64,000 bases of DNA from Nitrospirota bacterium (GTDB lineage: Bacteria; Nitrospirota; Thermodesulfovibrionia; Thermodesulfovibrionales; UBA6898), in assembly GCA_021825365.1 (NCBI GenBank), contig JAKAHR010000007.1, forward strand, positions 56,249 through 120,248, read 5' to 3'. Made by a program: the position numbers and the translations under genes. The notes beneath the pieces are model-generated. The model worked only from the letters and a program-made list of their open reading frames with translations. It was not told the DNA's origin and searched no databases. This document shows, piece by piece, positions 25,683 through 35,209 of the stretch (its first letter is position 1; the number at the start of each line of letters is the position of its first letter).

Positions 25683-26939
25683 ATGAAATGTGTTTTTCGA
25701 AGGCCGTTTATTGTTGCAACAGTTTTTCTCGCTTTGCTGCTTTCATCGGCCGCAATCTACGCTGAACCCCCGAAATTCTCGTCATCTACCCAGTTCCTGT
25801 GGGGTGACGATCTTCTGGGAGACAGCCAAGCGATCGTCGCCCAGTACCTGAGACTCAGCTATACCCCTGACAACAAGAAGTTCAGCGTTGCGGGGTATGG
25901 ACGGCTCTCGAAGGATTTCGGGAGCAGTTCGATCAGGGAAAGTGACCTGACCGGCAGGCTTTATTACCTGTACCTCGACTATGCCTTGTCGGACACGGTC
26001 TCGCTGCGTCTCGGCAGACAGTTTACCAATTTCACCGGAGGTACGGCGATTGTTGACGGCGCTACCGTCAACATCAATAAAGCGGGGCCGGTGGGGATTA
26101 CGGTTTCAGGGGGACGGGACGTCAGGCTCGGCCTCGATTCGGAACTGACAAGAAACGGCAACTATTTTGCCGGGGTCGGCGTCTATCTGCGTGAGGTTCC
26201 TAATCTGCAGTTGGGCGTAAGTTATGTCGTCAAGTATGACGAGTCAGACCTCGCCCGTCAGGCGCTCGGCCTGAACGCCAGATATTTCTACAAAGGCATT
26301 GTCAGCCCCTATGCCGAGATAAGGTACGACTGGCTCTCCAAGGCGTTTGACGAGGCCTCGATCGGGGTGGATTTCTTCCCGATAAGGAACCTCATGATCA
26401 AGGCGGAGTTCTATCATTCCTACCCCACCTTTGACGCCACGAGCATATACAGTGTCTTCGCGGTCGACAAGTATCGCGAGTATCTGATCAAGGCGGAGTA
26501 CAGCCTTGCCGCCCCTGTCAGCCTCTTTGCTGCCTATGCACGCCAGACATATGAGGACTCCCTGAACGCCGACAAATACATGATTGGAGCGAGGGTGTAT
26601 CCCAATGACAGACTGACCGTAACCGCCTCGTTCGACTACAGGATCGGATATGCGGAGTACAACGGATTCACCGGTGAGACAAAGGGAAAACTGTACGGGT
26701 TCGAGGTGACGGCGGATTATCGGCTGAGGAAAGACCTTGCCGTCTCTGCCGGTGTTCAGTATGATACCTACAACCGGCCGGATATCCTGGGAACAAACAA
26801 TTATGCCCGGAGGTACTGGCTGGGTGGCCGGTGGAACGCCACGAAGAGCATCGCCGTGAGCGCCCGTGTTGAGGATGACGATAATCCGAATTTCAGCCAT
26901 CGGATGCTCGGCCGGGTTGCCGTGGAATGGAACCTGTAA
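25683..26939 (+). CDS. Outer membrane porin of porin-cytochrome cassette B
   Basis: A 418-residue beta-barrel protein with a signal peptide cut near AAIYA/EPPKF and an aromatic-rich C-terminus (VAVEWNL). It is highly similar over its full length to the porin at 20893, differing mainly in loops. AAAGGAGGG stands nine bases before the ATG. It should form the sheath through which the cassette B cytochromes cross the outer membrane. First gene of the unit promoted at 25436. Confidence 0.88.
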   Translation: MKCVFRRPFIVATVFLALLLSSAAIYAEPPKFSSSTQFLWGDDLLGDSQAIVAQYLRLSYTPDNKKFSVAGYGRLSKDFGSSSIRESDLTGRLYYLYLDYALSDTVSLRLGRQFTNFTGGTAIVDGATVNINKAGPVGITVSGGRDVRLGLDSELTRNGNYFAGVGVYLREVPNLQLGVSYVVKYDESDLARQALGLNARYFYKGIVSPYAEIRYDWLSKAFDEASIGVDFFPIRNLMIKAEFYHSYPTFDATSIYSVFAVDKYREYLIKAEYSLAAPVSLFAAYARQTYEDSLNADKYMIGARVYPNDRLTVTASFDYRIGYAEYNGFTGETKGKLYGFEVTADYRLRKDLAVSAGVQYDTYNRPDILGTNNYARRYWLGGRWNATKSIAVSARVEDDDNPNFSHRMLGRVAVEWNL

Positions 26940-26953
26940 GGAAAGGGGGGACC

Positions 26954-27730
26954 ATGTTGAAAAAGGCATATATACTGATCGTCCTGCTCCTCGTTTTTTG
27001 TGTCGGGGCCGGGGCCTGGGCGCTCTCGTCGCATAAGGATTACGCAACCATGGCTGTCAGGGACTGCAATGATTGCCACCAGTCGAGCGGGGTGACGCAG
27101 AACCACGGCGCGATGTGGGCGAAGGAGCACCGTCTCTATGCTGAGAAGCAGCCGAATAACTGCAGGGACTGCCATCAGCTGTCGTTCTGTCTCGACTGCC
27201 ATACCGGCGGCGGCCTCGATGCCGACATGCACAAGGCGAATTCCGGCGTTGACTACATGCCGAGGTCTCACCGGACGGACTTCAGGGAGATCCACCCGAT
27301 CGCGGCAAAGGACGACCCGCGGTCGTGCTACCGGTGCCATGACGCCGAGAAATTCTGCGCAGCCTGCCACAGCAAGTTTAAGAGGAACGACCTGTCGTTC
27401 CTCTCGCACCGGAGGCAGTTCAGTGACATACAGCTCACCGCAGCAGGGGCGAAACACGGGATATTCAATGCGAACCAGTGCCAGACCTGCCACCCGGAGA
27501 GTCTCGTGCCGGTACACCAGTGGTCAGCCGCACATGCGCGGGAGGCGAGGAAGAACCTGGCGACTTGCCAGACCTGTCATCCTGACGGCGATGTCTGCAT
27601 GAAATGCCACAGCGCCACGACAGGTCTGCGGGTGAGTCCCCATCCCAGGAACTGGGGAAGCGTCAAGGGGAGACTCGGCCGTGCCAGCGACAACAGGACG
27701 TGCCTCAAGTGTCATATAACAGTACCCTAG
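26954..27730 (+). CDS. Periplasmic nonaheme c-type cytochrome, cassette B
   Basis: A 258-residue paralogue of the octaheme cytochrome at 22161 with nine CXXCH sites: CNDCH, CRDCH, CLDCH, CYRCH, CAACH, CQTCH (twice), CMKCH and CLKCH. The extra heme sits in a segment of about 27 added residues (NQCQTCHPESLVPVHQW) that the cassette A copy lacks. The signal or anchor helix is conserved. ATG with GGGGGG upstream, 14 bases after the porin stop. Confidence 0.92.
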   Translation: MLKKAYILIVLLLVFCVGAGAWALSSHKDYATMAVRDCNDCHQSSGVTQNHGAMWAKEHRLYAEKQPNNCRDCHQLSFCLDCHTGGGLDADMHKANSGVDYMPRSHRTDFREIHPIAAKDDPRSCYRCHDAEKFCAACHSKFKRNDLSFLSHRRQFSDIQLTAAGAKHGIFNANQCQTCHPESLVPVHQWSAAHAREARKNLATCQTCHPDGDVCMKCHSATTGLRVSPHPRNWGSVKGRLGRASDNRTCLKCHITVP

Positions 27731-27792
27731 CAGGAAAAAGGACATAAGGAGGAGAACTTACCATGCCATATCATAAACCGAAGGAGGGAGAC

Positions 27793-30012
27793 ATGATTAG
27801 AGCATATCGTCTTGTCATCAGTATCATCATGGCGCTCCTCGCCCTGTCAGTAGTTGCCGGCTGCGGAAGCGGCAACAAGGAAGGGGCAGCGAGCCCGACG
27901 GAGACACCGACAAAGGTCGGCTCCGAATCGTGCACCAACACCTGCCATGCGGTGACCAAGGATATCACCGGCAACACGATTTCGACAACCTGGGCGAACA
28001 ACATCCATGCATCGGTCTTCAATGTCCAGTGCGAGGATTGTCATGGCGCAGCGAGTCTGCACTGGGGCGTAGGGCCTATCCCGTTTCCGAACCCGCAGTA
28101 CCCGCAGTGCCAGGCATGCCACGGCTTTTCCGGCTTTACGGCAACGGGCCATGCCAATGCCCACATATCTGACGGCGTCGCCGGTCCGGACAAGTTCTTC
28201 TTCCAGGGCGATGCGGGCACCGGCCCGTCGACCATCCGGGGAGTTCCCGAGTTTCTGCCTGACGGCAAGACACCGGTGACCCATGCCCGGCACATCGAGG
28301 AATGTTCGCGCTGCCATAATCCCAACCAGCGGTTTGAATTTGACAGCCAGGGCAATCTGGTGAAGCCGAACCCCTCTGACATGCCCAATCCGACGGTCTC
28401 CTGCGCCGGTTGTCACGACGCGCACCAGCCGGCTGCCCAGGTCTCGATACCGCAGCGCACCGCCCCGGTCGGATACCCGAATTTCAGGCCGTACTTCGTA
28501 GACCCTGCAACGGGCGCACAGGTTAACGCCGACGACCCCAAGGGAAGAAAGGTGACCGGTCTGTTCTTCCAGCCTAACGGAGCCGCAATGGGCGGTGCGG
28601 TTTCAGGCACCAACAATGAACTCAGCGTTGAACTGCTCTGCGCTGCCTGCCATACGAAGGGCAAGTATAAATACAGCCAGCTGCCGACGCACCAGGCGGA
28701 TGTCTACACAGAATGGAAGAACTCGGGACACGGCGACAGGAACGCGGCCGCATTTGCGGAGTTTTCGGCGAATCCCGCGGCCTATACCGATGAATTTACC
28801 GGACAGCCCTTTGCGGCGGGTACGCACCAGCCCTCGTACCCGATCGATATGGCCCTGTCGAAGTTCGGCACGACGGCAAACACAACACAGAACCAGGGAA
28901 ACAATGTCTTTGCCTGTTTCAAGTGCCATAACGGCATCGGATCGCTTGACTGGCAGGGGGGGAATCAGGGGACAGCCAAGGCCGGTGTGGTATTTGGCGA
29001 TGAGACGGTGACCTGTCTCACCTGCCATTCACCCCATTCAAACCCGACCGGTACGACACATCAGGTGCGGCTGCCGAGCGTGATTACGAATTATTCGTCC
29101 ACTCCGTCGATCAAGGATGCCGGCGGGAATACCATAAGCGCGCCGGCGATCAACATCAAGGGACAGGTATTCCTCGACAATCAGCCGGTCCCTCTCGACA
29201 AGACGGCAACCGCAACGATCTGCGTCTTCTGCCACCAGGGCAGGGAGAGCGGCTTTACGCTCTATAAGTCGAAGATCGAGCCGTCCATTACCATTGACCC
29301 GAAGTTTATCACGGGCAGTTTCTTCAACCCCCATTATCTCGGAACAGCCGCGATGCTCTGGGGCGCAAATGCCTACGAATATGCAGGGAAGTCTTACAGT
29401 GTCAACGCGGCACATCAGGGGGCGAACTGCACCACCTGCCACATGGACAATGCGACGGACGATGCGCAAAACGGCGGTCATACCTGGAGTCCCAATGTTG
29501 CCAGCTGTAACACGGCGTCCTGCCACGGCGGCTTTGGGGCGGTAGGCATCGAGTCCGGGTCAAAGGCGAACCCTGATGTGGATAACTACCGGGCCAGTTT
29601 TGACGCCAACAACTACACCGGCGATACGGGAGGGGCTTCTTTATCCATCGCCGACTCGATCAGGGTCCTTCAGCAGAAACTGATCGCGGCGCTTCAGGCC
29701 AAAGGCGCGTATTACGACGATACGACATATCCGTATTTCTTCGCGGATGCTGCCCATACCACGAATTTCACGGCCTGGACGCCTGCGTTGTACAAGGCGG
29801 CGTTCAACCTCTCCTTCGTGGTCAAGGGGCTTCCGTCGGCCGGGTCGAGCTCACAGGCCAACGTGCCGAACGCCTCTGCCGCTGTCCATGATTACAAGTA
29901 CGGCATCCAGCTGCTTCAGGATTCCTATGCAGACCTGACCGGCGCCGCGTTGCCGGGCGCATTCAGGCCTGTGGGGACGAGGCCGGCTACGGTGTACGGC
30001 CCCCATCAGTAA
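27793..30012 (+). CDS. Multiheme c-type cytochrome lipoprotein, cassette B
   Basis: A 739-residue lipoprotein (lipobox VAGC) with nine standard CXXCH sites plus two wider ones. CTNTCH near residue 44 is CX3CH, and CNTASCH near residue 575 is CX4CH, so up to eleven hemes. It is only distantly similar to the dodecaheme lipoprotein at 22883, although the other two cassette members are close paralogues. It should be the outer-face cytochrome of complex B. The ATG at 27793 follows AAGGAGGGAGAC. A 27763 start is possible but would put ten polar residues before the signal. Confidence 0.9.
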   Translation: MIRAYRLVISIIMALLALSVVAGCGSGNKEGAASPTETPTKVGSESCTNTCHAVTKDITGNTISTTWANNIHASVFNVQCEDCHGAASLHWGVGPIPFPNPQYPQCQACHGFSGFTATGHANAHISDGVAGPDKFFFQGDAGTGPSTIRGVPEFLPDGKTPVTHARHIEECSRCHNPNQRFEFDSQGNLVKPNPSDMPNPTVSCAGCHDAHQPAAQVSIPQRTAPVGYPNFRPYFVDPATGAQVNADDPKGRKVTGLFFQPNGAAMGGAVSGTNNELSVELLCAACHTKGKYKYSQLPTHQADVYTEWKNSGHGDRNAAAFAEFSANPAAYTDEFTGQPFAAGTHQPSYPIDMALSKFGTTANTTQNQGNNVFACFKCHNGIGSLDWQGGNQGTAKAGVVFGDETVTCLTCHSPHSNPTGTTHQVRLPSVITNYSSTPSIKDAGGNTISAPAINIKGQVFLDNQPVPLDKTATATICVFCHQGRESGFTLYKSKIEPSITIDPKFITGSFFNPHYLGTAAMLWGANAYEYAGKSYSVNAAHQGANCTTCHMDNATDDAQNGGHTWSPNVASCNTASCHGGFGAVGIESGSKANPDVDNYRASFDANNYTGDTGGASLSIADSIRVLQQKLIAALQAKGAYYDDTTYPYFFADAAHTTNFTAWTPALYKAAFNLSFVVKGLPSAGSSSQANVPNASAAVHDYKYGIQLLQDSYADLTGAALPGAFRPVGTRPATVYGPHQ

Positions 30013-30037
30013 CAGGATCCGGAAGATAACCACCCGC

Positions 30038-30069
30038 AAGGCCCCGGGAGACCCCGGGGCCTTTTTTTT
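30038..30069 (+). terminator. Rho-independent terminator of cassette B
   Basis: AAGGCCCCGG (30038-30047) pairs with CCGGGGCCTT (30054-30063), followed by a run of T to 30069. A strong intrinsic terminator 25 bases after the cytochrome stop. Confidence 0.92.
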
Positions 30070-30114
30070 CACGATGGCCGGCATTCGGTGAGACATGCTC
30101 TATAATAGTCACAT

Positions 30115-31371
30115 ATGAGGGATATGCTCGGAAGAGATGACGTCGTCTCCGTAGAGAAGGCCCGGCAGCTTGTCCTAGATGCCCTTCCTTCGGGGTCTCT
30201 GCCTCAGGTGAAGGTCAGGGTAGAGGAAAGCCTCGGCATGGTCTGCGCCGGGGACGTGGTCGCCGCAGAGGACCTTCCGGGGTTTGCGCGGTCTACGGTG
30301 GACGGTTATGCGGTGGCTGCTGCTGACACCTTCGGGGCTGCCGAGACGATGCCCGCATATCTGAACCTTCACGGCAGGGAGGTCTTCATGGGGGAGAGGG
30401 CTGACTTTGATCTGCCAAAGAGCTCGGCCTGCAGGATCCCCACCGGCGGCATGCTCCCCGCCGGGGCTGATGCTGTCGTCATGTTCGAACATGTCCAGCC
30501 GATCGACGAAGGCATGATAGAGGTGGTGAGGCCGGTTGCGCCCGGTGACAATGTCATACAGGCGGGAGAGGACGTTCACCGGGGCGAAACGGTAATCAGA
30601 AGGGGCAGGCGTATCCGGCCCCAGGACATGGGCGCCTGCGCCGGCATCGGCTTTGCCGAGGTGACCTGCTATAAGCCGCTGACAGTCTCAATCATCTCGA
30701 CCGGGGACGAGATTGTGCCTGCAGGCATGTCACCCGGGATGGGCCAGGTACGGGACATTAATTCGTATGTGCTGGCCGGCATGTCCGCAGAGGCGGGCTG
30801 CCGCCCGGTGAGGAGAGGCATCTTCAGGGATGACTATGCGGTGCTGAGGGGTGTCATCGAGGATTCGATGAAGGACTCCGGCATCATCGTGCTTTCAGGG
30901 GGCACGTCCGTCGGCACCAAGGACATGGTGGCGAAAATCATCAGCGACATAGGATCCCCCGGCGTCCTGTTTCACGGCGTCTCCGTCAAGCCGGGCAAGC
31001 CGATCATCGGCGGGGTGATGCAGGGCATACCGGTCTTCGGCCTCCCCGGCCATCCGGCAGCGGTGAGCGTCTGCTTCGAACTCTTCATCGGGCCGGTCAT
31101 CCGGAGGCTCTCGGGCGTTGAGGAAAGTCCGGCTGTCCCCAGGGAACGAATGGTAAGAGCGAGGCTGGCGAGGAACGTCTCCTCATCAGCAGGACGCGAG
31201 GAGCATGTCCGGGCGCTCCTCGAGCTGCGCGATAACGTCCTCTGGGCCGTGCCGGTGCTGGGCAAATCAGGGCTGATCTCCACGCTCGTCAGGGCGGACG
31301 GCACGTTCGTCATCCCCCTCCATGCAAGCGGAGTGGAACAGGGTGAGACGGTTGAGGTCAGGCTGTTTTAG
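30115..31371 (+). CDS. moeA: Molybdopterin molybdenumtransferase MoeA
   Basis: A 418-residue protein that inserts molybdate into adenylylated molybdopterin. Typical motifs are RSTVDGYAV, RIPTGGMLPAGADAVVMFE, ISTGDEIV, SGGTSVGTKD and VKPGKPIIGG with FGLPGHPAA. C-terminal domain IV is present. A TATAAT (30101-30106) lies eight bases before the ATG and there is no ribosome binding site, so the mRNA may be leaderless. A fused MobB-MobA at 52037 serves the same cofactor pathway. Confidence 0.95.
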   Translation: MRDMLGRDDVVSVEKARQLVLDALPSGSLPQVKVRVEESLGMVCAGDVVAAEDLPGFARSTVDGYAVAAADTFGAAETMPAYLNLHGREVFMGERADFDLPKSSACRIPTGGMLPAGADAVVMFEHVQPIDEGMIEVVRPVAPGDNVIQAGEDVHRGETVIRRGRRIRPQDMGACAGIGFAEVTCYKPLTVSIISTGDEIVPAGMSPGMGQVRDINSYVLAGMSAEAGCRPVRRGIFRDDYAVLRGVIEDSMKDSGIIVLSGGTSVGTKDMVAKIISDIGSPGVLFHGVSVKPGKPIIGGVMQGIPVFGLPGHPAAVSVCFELFIGPVIRRLSGVEESPAVPRERMVRARLARNVSSSAGREEHVRALLELRDNVLWAVPVLGKSGLISTLVRADGTFVIPLHASGVEQGETVEVRLF

Positions 31372-31416
31372 CGGTGAATGTTCGCCTCGTGCCGCGCTCT
31401 TTCCGCCTGCTGCTGC

Positions 31417-31446
31417 TTGACAAACAGCCTGTTTTTTGGGTTTAAT
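31417..31446 (+). promoter_or_regulatory. Promoter of tRNA-Val
   Basis: TTGACA (31417-31422) and TTTAAT (31441-31446) are spaced by 18 bases and end 33 bases before the tRNA. Confidence 0.6.
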
Positions 31447-31479
31447 GAATATCTGCAGCAGAGTTGCTTGATGCGATAT

Positions 31480-31554
31480 AGGCTCGTAGCTCAGGGGGAG
31501 AGCGCTACCTTGACACGGTAGAGGTCCCCGGTTCGAAACCGGGCGGGCCTACCA
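31480..31554 (+). tRNA. tRNA-Val (anticodon GAC)
   Basis: A full cloverleaf can be drawn. The acceptor stem is AGGCTCG with CGGGCCT, D arm GCTC/GAGC, anticodon stem CTACC/GGTAG with loop TTGACAC (anticodon GAC), and T arm CCCGG-TTCGAAA-CCGGG. ACCA, including the encoded CCA end, closes the gene at 31551-31554. A GAC anticodon reads GTC and GTT valine codons. The gene stands alone, next to an AT-richer protease gene. Confidence 0.96.
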
Positions 31555-31693
31555 TAAAACTTTTCGGTAGGGTTGCGGGACTTAACCACTTCTGTGACCC
31601 TTTTTTTTGTCGAACGTCTGACTGTGGTCCCGAGCCTCCGAGATATTCTGCCTCCTAATCTGGATCCCACGGCCCCCTTCCGCAATTTGGCTA

Positions 31694-31722
31694 TTGACAC
31701 GTACGTGCCCTTTTCTTAAACT
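31694..31722 (+). promoter_or_regulatory. Promoter of the S8 protease gene
   Basis: TTGACA (31694-31699) and TAAACT (31717-31722) are spaced by 17 bases. Transcription would start near 31730, giving a 5' UTR of about 60 bases. It also rules out the longer protease frame that would begin at the TTG inside this -35 box. Confidence 0.65.
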
Positions 31723-31789
31723 AAGGCAGTTTTCGGGGCTGGTTTATTTATTTGCAAAGGACTTATTTTCTTGCGGAGGGACTAAGACT

Positions 31790-34700
31790 TTGAGACGGCT
31801 GACCGTTGTTGTATCTTCTTTCGTTCTCTTCACCCTGCTTGCATCTCCCGTTTTCGCCGACCCTTCGGTTCAGGCGCTCATACCACAGGCTGTCCAATCA
31901 GCGCAGAAAGAAGCAACACAAGACAGTGTTCAAATCAGGCTGGCGAAGGAGCACTTCGATCCTCTAATAACCGTGCCGGCCACAGGGCGAGAGTCAGAAG
32001 GGATGCAGGTTTTTGGAGTAGGTGGGATTGGATATTATATTATTCAATTCGACAGACCGGTTGAGGCTGCGTGGATGAAGGATTTGGAAGCCTTGGGCGT
32101 TACCTTTTTCGATTATATTCCGGAATTTGCTTTCATCGTGCGTATGGTCGGAGCCAGCGGAGATGCTGTTAGATCACACCCGCGCGTCCGCTGGCTTGGG
32201 GTTTACGCCCCTGCTTATAAGGTTAGTCAGCAAGCTGTTGATCTGCTTTACAGTCAGCCGGCAATGCCACCGTTAGAACAGCCCGCACTGTCAAAATTCA
32301 TCGTCACGGTCTTTCCAGCCGAGAATATTTTCAGCATTCAGACAACGATTATTGGGTACGGCGGAACCATAGGTGAATCGGCGACTACCAAATGGGGAAC
32401 TACGCTGAAGATAGAGCTTCCGGCAGACAAAATCACTGCTCTGGCCTCCATTCCAGGGATGAAGTGGATTGAACCGGAACCTGAATGGAAGCTACACAAC
32501 AACGTCTCGGCTGATATCATGAATGTGAGGACCCCCCGTGACACCCATGGGCTTTACGGCTATGGGCAGACGGTTGGAATTGCTGATTCAGGCCTCGATA
32601 CGGGTAGTATTGCAACTCTTCACCTGGATTTTTCGGATGGAGCCGGTTATCCGAGGGTACTGTCACTTATCGACAGTGCCGGCGACGGCGCAAGCGATGT
32701 CAGCGGCCATGGAACTCATGTGGCAGGATCGGTCCTTGGCAATGGTCTGATGTCAGGGTCTGCGCCCATATCTAATTCTTTTCCTAACACATGTGGCGCA
32801 GGCATCGCGCCGAAAGCAAATCTTGTCTTCCAGTCATTGGGAAGCAATTCATCGCCTGGATCTCTGCCAGGAATACCGGCTGATCTGAACACACTATTCA
32901 GTCAATCTCAAACAGCTGGCGCCAATCTGCATACGAACAGCTGGGGAAGCAGTCTTCAAAGTACGTATACCTCTCAATCTCAAAACGTTGATCAATACAT
33001 GTGGGATAACAAAGATTTTCTAATCTTGTATTCAGCTGGGAATGATGGAGTTGATCTTGATAGGGATGGGGTCATTGATTTGTACAGTCTTGGCGCACCT
33101 TCCACTGCAAAGAACTGCCTCACTGTTGGTGCTTCCGAGGGGTATAGACCTTCCGGCGCTGGCTATGATATTGTGTGGGGTTCTGGCAGTTGGCTTCAAA
33201 AGTATTTCGTTGCTCCGATCACTACAGATCACGTTTCCAATAATTTGAGTGGCATAGCTGCCTTCAGCTCAAGAGGTCCAACGATAGATGGAAGATATAA
33301 GCCCGATATTGTAGCGCCGGGAACAAACATACTCTCAACGAGGTCATCCGTTGCGGGCGGTACGGGTTGGGGCGCATACAATTCCTACTACGTCTGGAAT
33401 GGGGGCACGAGCATGGCTACTCCTCTAACAGCTGGTACGGCTGCCCTGATGAGAGAATATCTGATGAGCCTTAACCCATCCGCTGCCCTTATCAAGGCTG
33501 CATTAATAAATAGTGCAACTGACATCTACCCGGGACAATACGGGTATGGACTGACTCAAGAGATTCCGTCCACCGTGCCAAATAATGTCGAGGGCTGGGG
33601 AAGGGTAGACCTTGGAAACGGCGTCTATCCAAGTTCGCCTTATAATATTCTTTATGCCGATGATCATACCGGATTGAATACAGCAGGAAGTGCCTCATAT
33701 GGCATTAGAGTTGTTGATTCAAGCAAACCCCTGAAGGTCAATCTGGTATGGACAGATTATCCGGGTTCACCGGTTGCACAGGGGGGTCTGGTGAACGATC
33801 TGGACTTGACCGTGACAGATCCGGCGTTAGGAGTTCACTATCCTGACAATGCTGTGCATAAAGCCGCGGTTAGTACGCTAAGTTACAACACCAATACGGC
33901 TGTTGCCTATTCTACTACCGACAGTAGGGCAATTCGCTTCACTCCATTATCTTATCCGACTAGGGTGGATTCAGTCACGTTCCGATTCGCCAATCCGAGT
34001 AGTACATCGGGCTCCGTAAATGTCGGTGTGTACGCTGCTGATGGACCTGGTGGCTTGCCCGGTACGCAACTTTTCGGAAAACAATTGGCTTATGTGCCCG
34101 CAGGATGGCATACGATTGGGGTTGAAGGGGTGGTAATTAATTCCGGGGACTTTTATGTGGCTATAGCTAAAACAGATATCAGTCAGGGAATATATGTTGA
34201 TCAGGATAGTAATCCAACAGGAAGGAGTTACTTTTATAATGGGTCTTCGTGGGCTCCCTCGTCTTATACTGCATACATTCAGGCCAGCGTGAGAGGTAAT
34301 GACTATAGCACGTCTTACGACAGAACAAATAATGTAGAAGGATTAACTATCAACAATCCCGCGCCCGGCCTCTATACGCTCTCGGTAAATGGGTATAACA
34401 TCCCCTATGGTCCTCAACCATACGCACTTATTGCCTCGGGCGATATCACTAATTCGGGTTCAGTTACTATAACGACATCACCGATCGGCAGACAATTTTT
34501 CGTTGATTCAAACCCAATTCCATACGTTGCCCCGCAAACATTTTCTTGGGTCATAGGATCGAGTCATACACTTGAAGTTGCTTCCCCTCAAGATGGCACA
34601 TCTGGGACACGGTATGTCTATTCCTCGTGGAGTGACGGCGGGGCGCAAAGCCACACGATTACAACCCCTGCGACAACTACAACATACACCGCAAACTTTA

Positions 34701-35209
34701 CGACTCAGTATCAGCTAACCACATCTATCGCCCCGCCAGCCTCCGGAAGTGTCTCGCCTGACTGTTCAGCAGGCTGTTGGTATAACAGCGGCACTTTGAT
34801 GAGCTTATCCCCGACACCCTGGGGCAGTAATACCTTCAACTCATGGACGGGCGACATAAGCGCACTGGATGCCCCTCTCGCATTCACCCTGAATGGTCCC
34901 AAGAACATAACCGCCAATTTCGACTCAACGGCTGTAACCGGTACGGTAAGAATCGCAGGGGCGCCCCCTGCCTATTTCGATTCTATCCCGCTGGCCTATG
35001 GCGCCGCTGTCAACAATGATGTCATCCAGACGCAGGCGACATCATACGGGTCGATCACCTTCAACCGCACAGACATCCCCGGCCTGTCGCTGACACTCAA
35101 AGGCGGCTATAACCCGACGTATTCGGATAGCACGGGCCAGACCACAGTCGGCAGTCCCCTGACTATCCAGAGCGGGACAATCATTGTTGATAATATCGTC
35201 ATCCAGTAA
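31790..35209 (+). CDS. Secreted S8 (subtilisin-like) serine peptidase
   Basis: A 1139-residue exported protease. A signal peptide (ends ASPVFA) precedes a propeptide region of about 230 residues with two similar segments (FFDYIPEFAFIVRM; ELPADKITALASIPGMKWIE). The catalytic domain has Asp266 (GIADSGLD), His307 (GHGTH), Asn in YSAGNDG and Ser541 (NGGTSMATP). Beta-sandwich and InlB-type repeat modules follow (TTYTANF). TTG start with GGAGGG nine bases upstream. Base composition is clearly more AT-rich than its neighbours and it follows a tRNA, which suggests transfer. Export by the gsp system is inference. Confidence 0.92.
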   Translation: MRRLTVVVSSFVLFTLLASPVFADPSVQALIPQAVQSAQKEATQDSVQIRLAKEHFDPLITVPATGRESEGMQVFGVGGIGYYIIQFDRPVEAAWMKDLEALGVTFFDYIPEFAFIVRMVGASGDAVRSHPRVRWLGVYAPAYKVSQQAVDLLYSQPAMPPLEQPALSKFIVTVFPAENIFSIQTTIIGYGGTIGESATTKWGTTLKIELPADKITALASIPGMKWIEPEPEWKLHNNVSADIMNVRTPRDTHGLYGYGQTVGIADSGLDTGSIATLHLDFSDGAGYPRVLSLIDSAGDGASDVSGHGTHVAGSVLGNGLMSGSAPISNSFPNTCGAGIAPKANLVFQSLGSNSSPGSLPGIPADLNTLFSQSQTAGANLHTNSWGSSLQSTYTSQSQNVDQYMWDNKDFLILYSAGNDGVDLDRDGVIDLYSLGAPSTAKNCLTVGASEGYRPSGAGYDIVWGSGSWLQKYFVAPITTDHVSNNLSGIAAFSSRGPTIDGRYKPDIVAPGTNILSTRSSVAGGTGWGAYNSYYVWNGGTSMATPLTAGTAALMREYLMSLNPSAALIKAALINSATDIYPGQYGYGLTQEIPSTVPNNVEGWGRVDLGNGVYPSSPYNILYADDHTGLNTAGSASYGIRVVDSSKPLKVNLVWTDYPGSPVAQGGLVNDLDLTVTDPALGVHYPDNAVHKAAVSTLSYNTNTAVAYSTTDSRAIRFTPLSYPTRVDSVTFRFANPSSTSGSVNVGVYAADGPGGLPGTQLFGKQLAYVPAGWHTIGVEGVVINSGDFYVAIAKTDISQGIYVDQDSNPTGRSYFYNGSSWAPSSYTAYIQASVRGNDYSTSYDRTNNVEGLTINNPAPGLYTLSVNGYNIPYGPQPYALIASGDITNSGSVTITTSPIGRQFFVDSNPIPYVAPQTFSWVIGSSHTLEVASPQDGTSGTRYVYSSWSDGGAQSHTITTPATTTTYTANFTTQYQLTTSIAPPASGSVSPDCSAGCWYNSGTLMSLSPTPWGSNTFNSWTGDISALDAPLAFTLNGPKNITANFDSTAVTGTVRIAGAPPAYFDSIPLAYGAAVNNDVIQTQATSYGSITFNRTDIPGLSLTLKGGYNPTYSDSTGQTTVGSPLTIQSGTIIVDNIVIQ

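Noticed and set aside
31491..31700. 69-residue minus-strand frame across the tRNA
   Set aside because: It overlaps almost the whole tRNA-Val gene and shows no protein family features.
31694..31789. Longer N-terminus for the S8 protease starting at TTG 31694
   Set aside because: That TTG is the first half of a consensus -35 box; the signal peptide and ribosome binding site fit TTG 31790.
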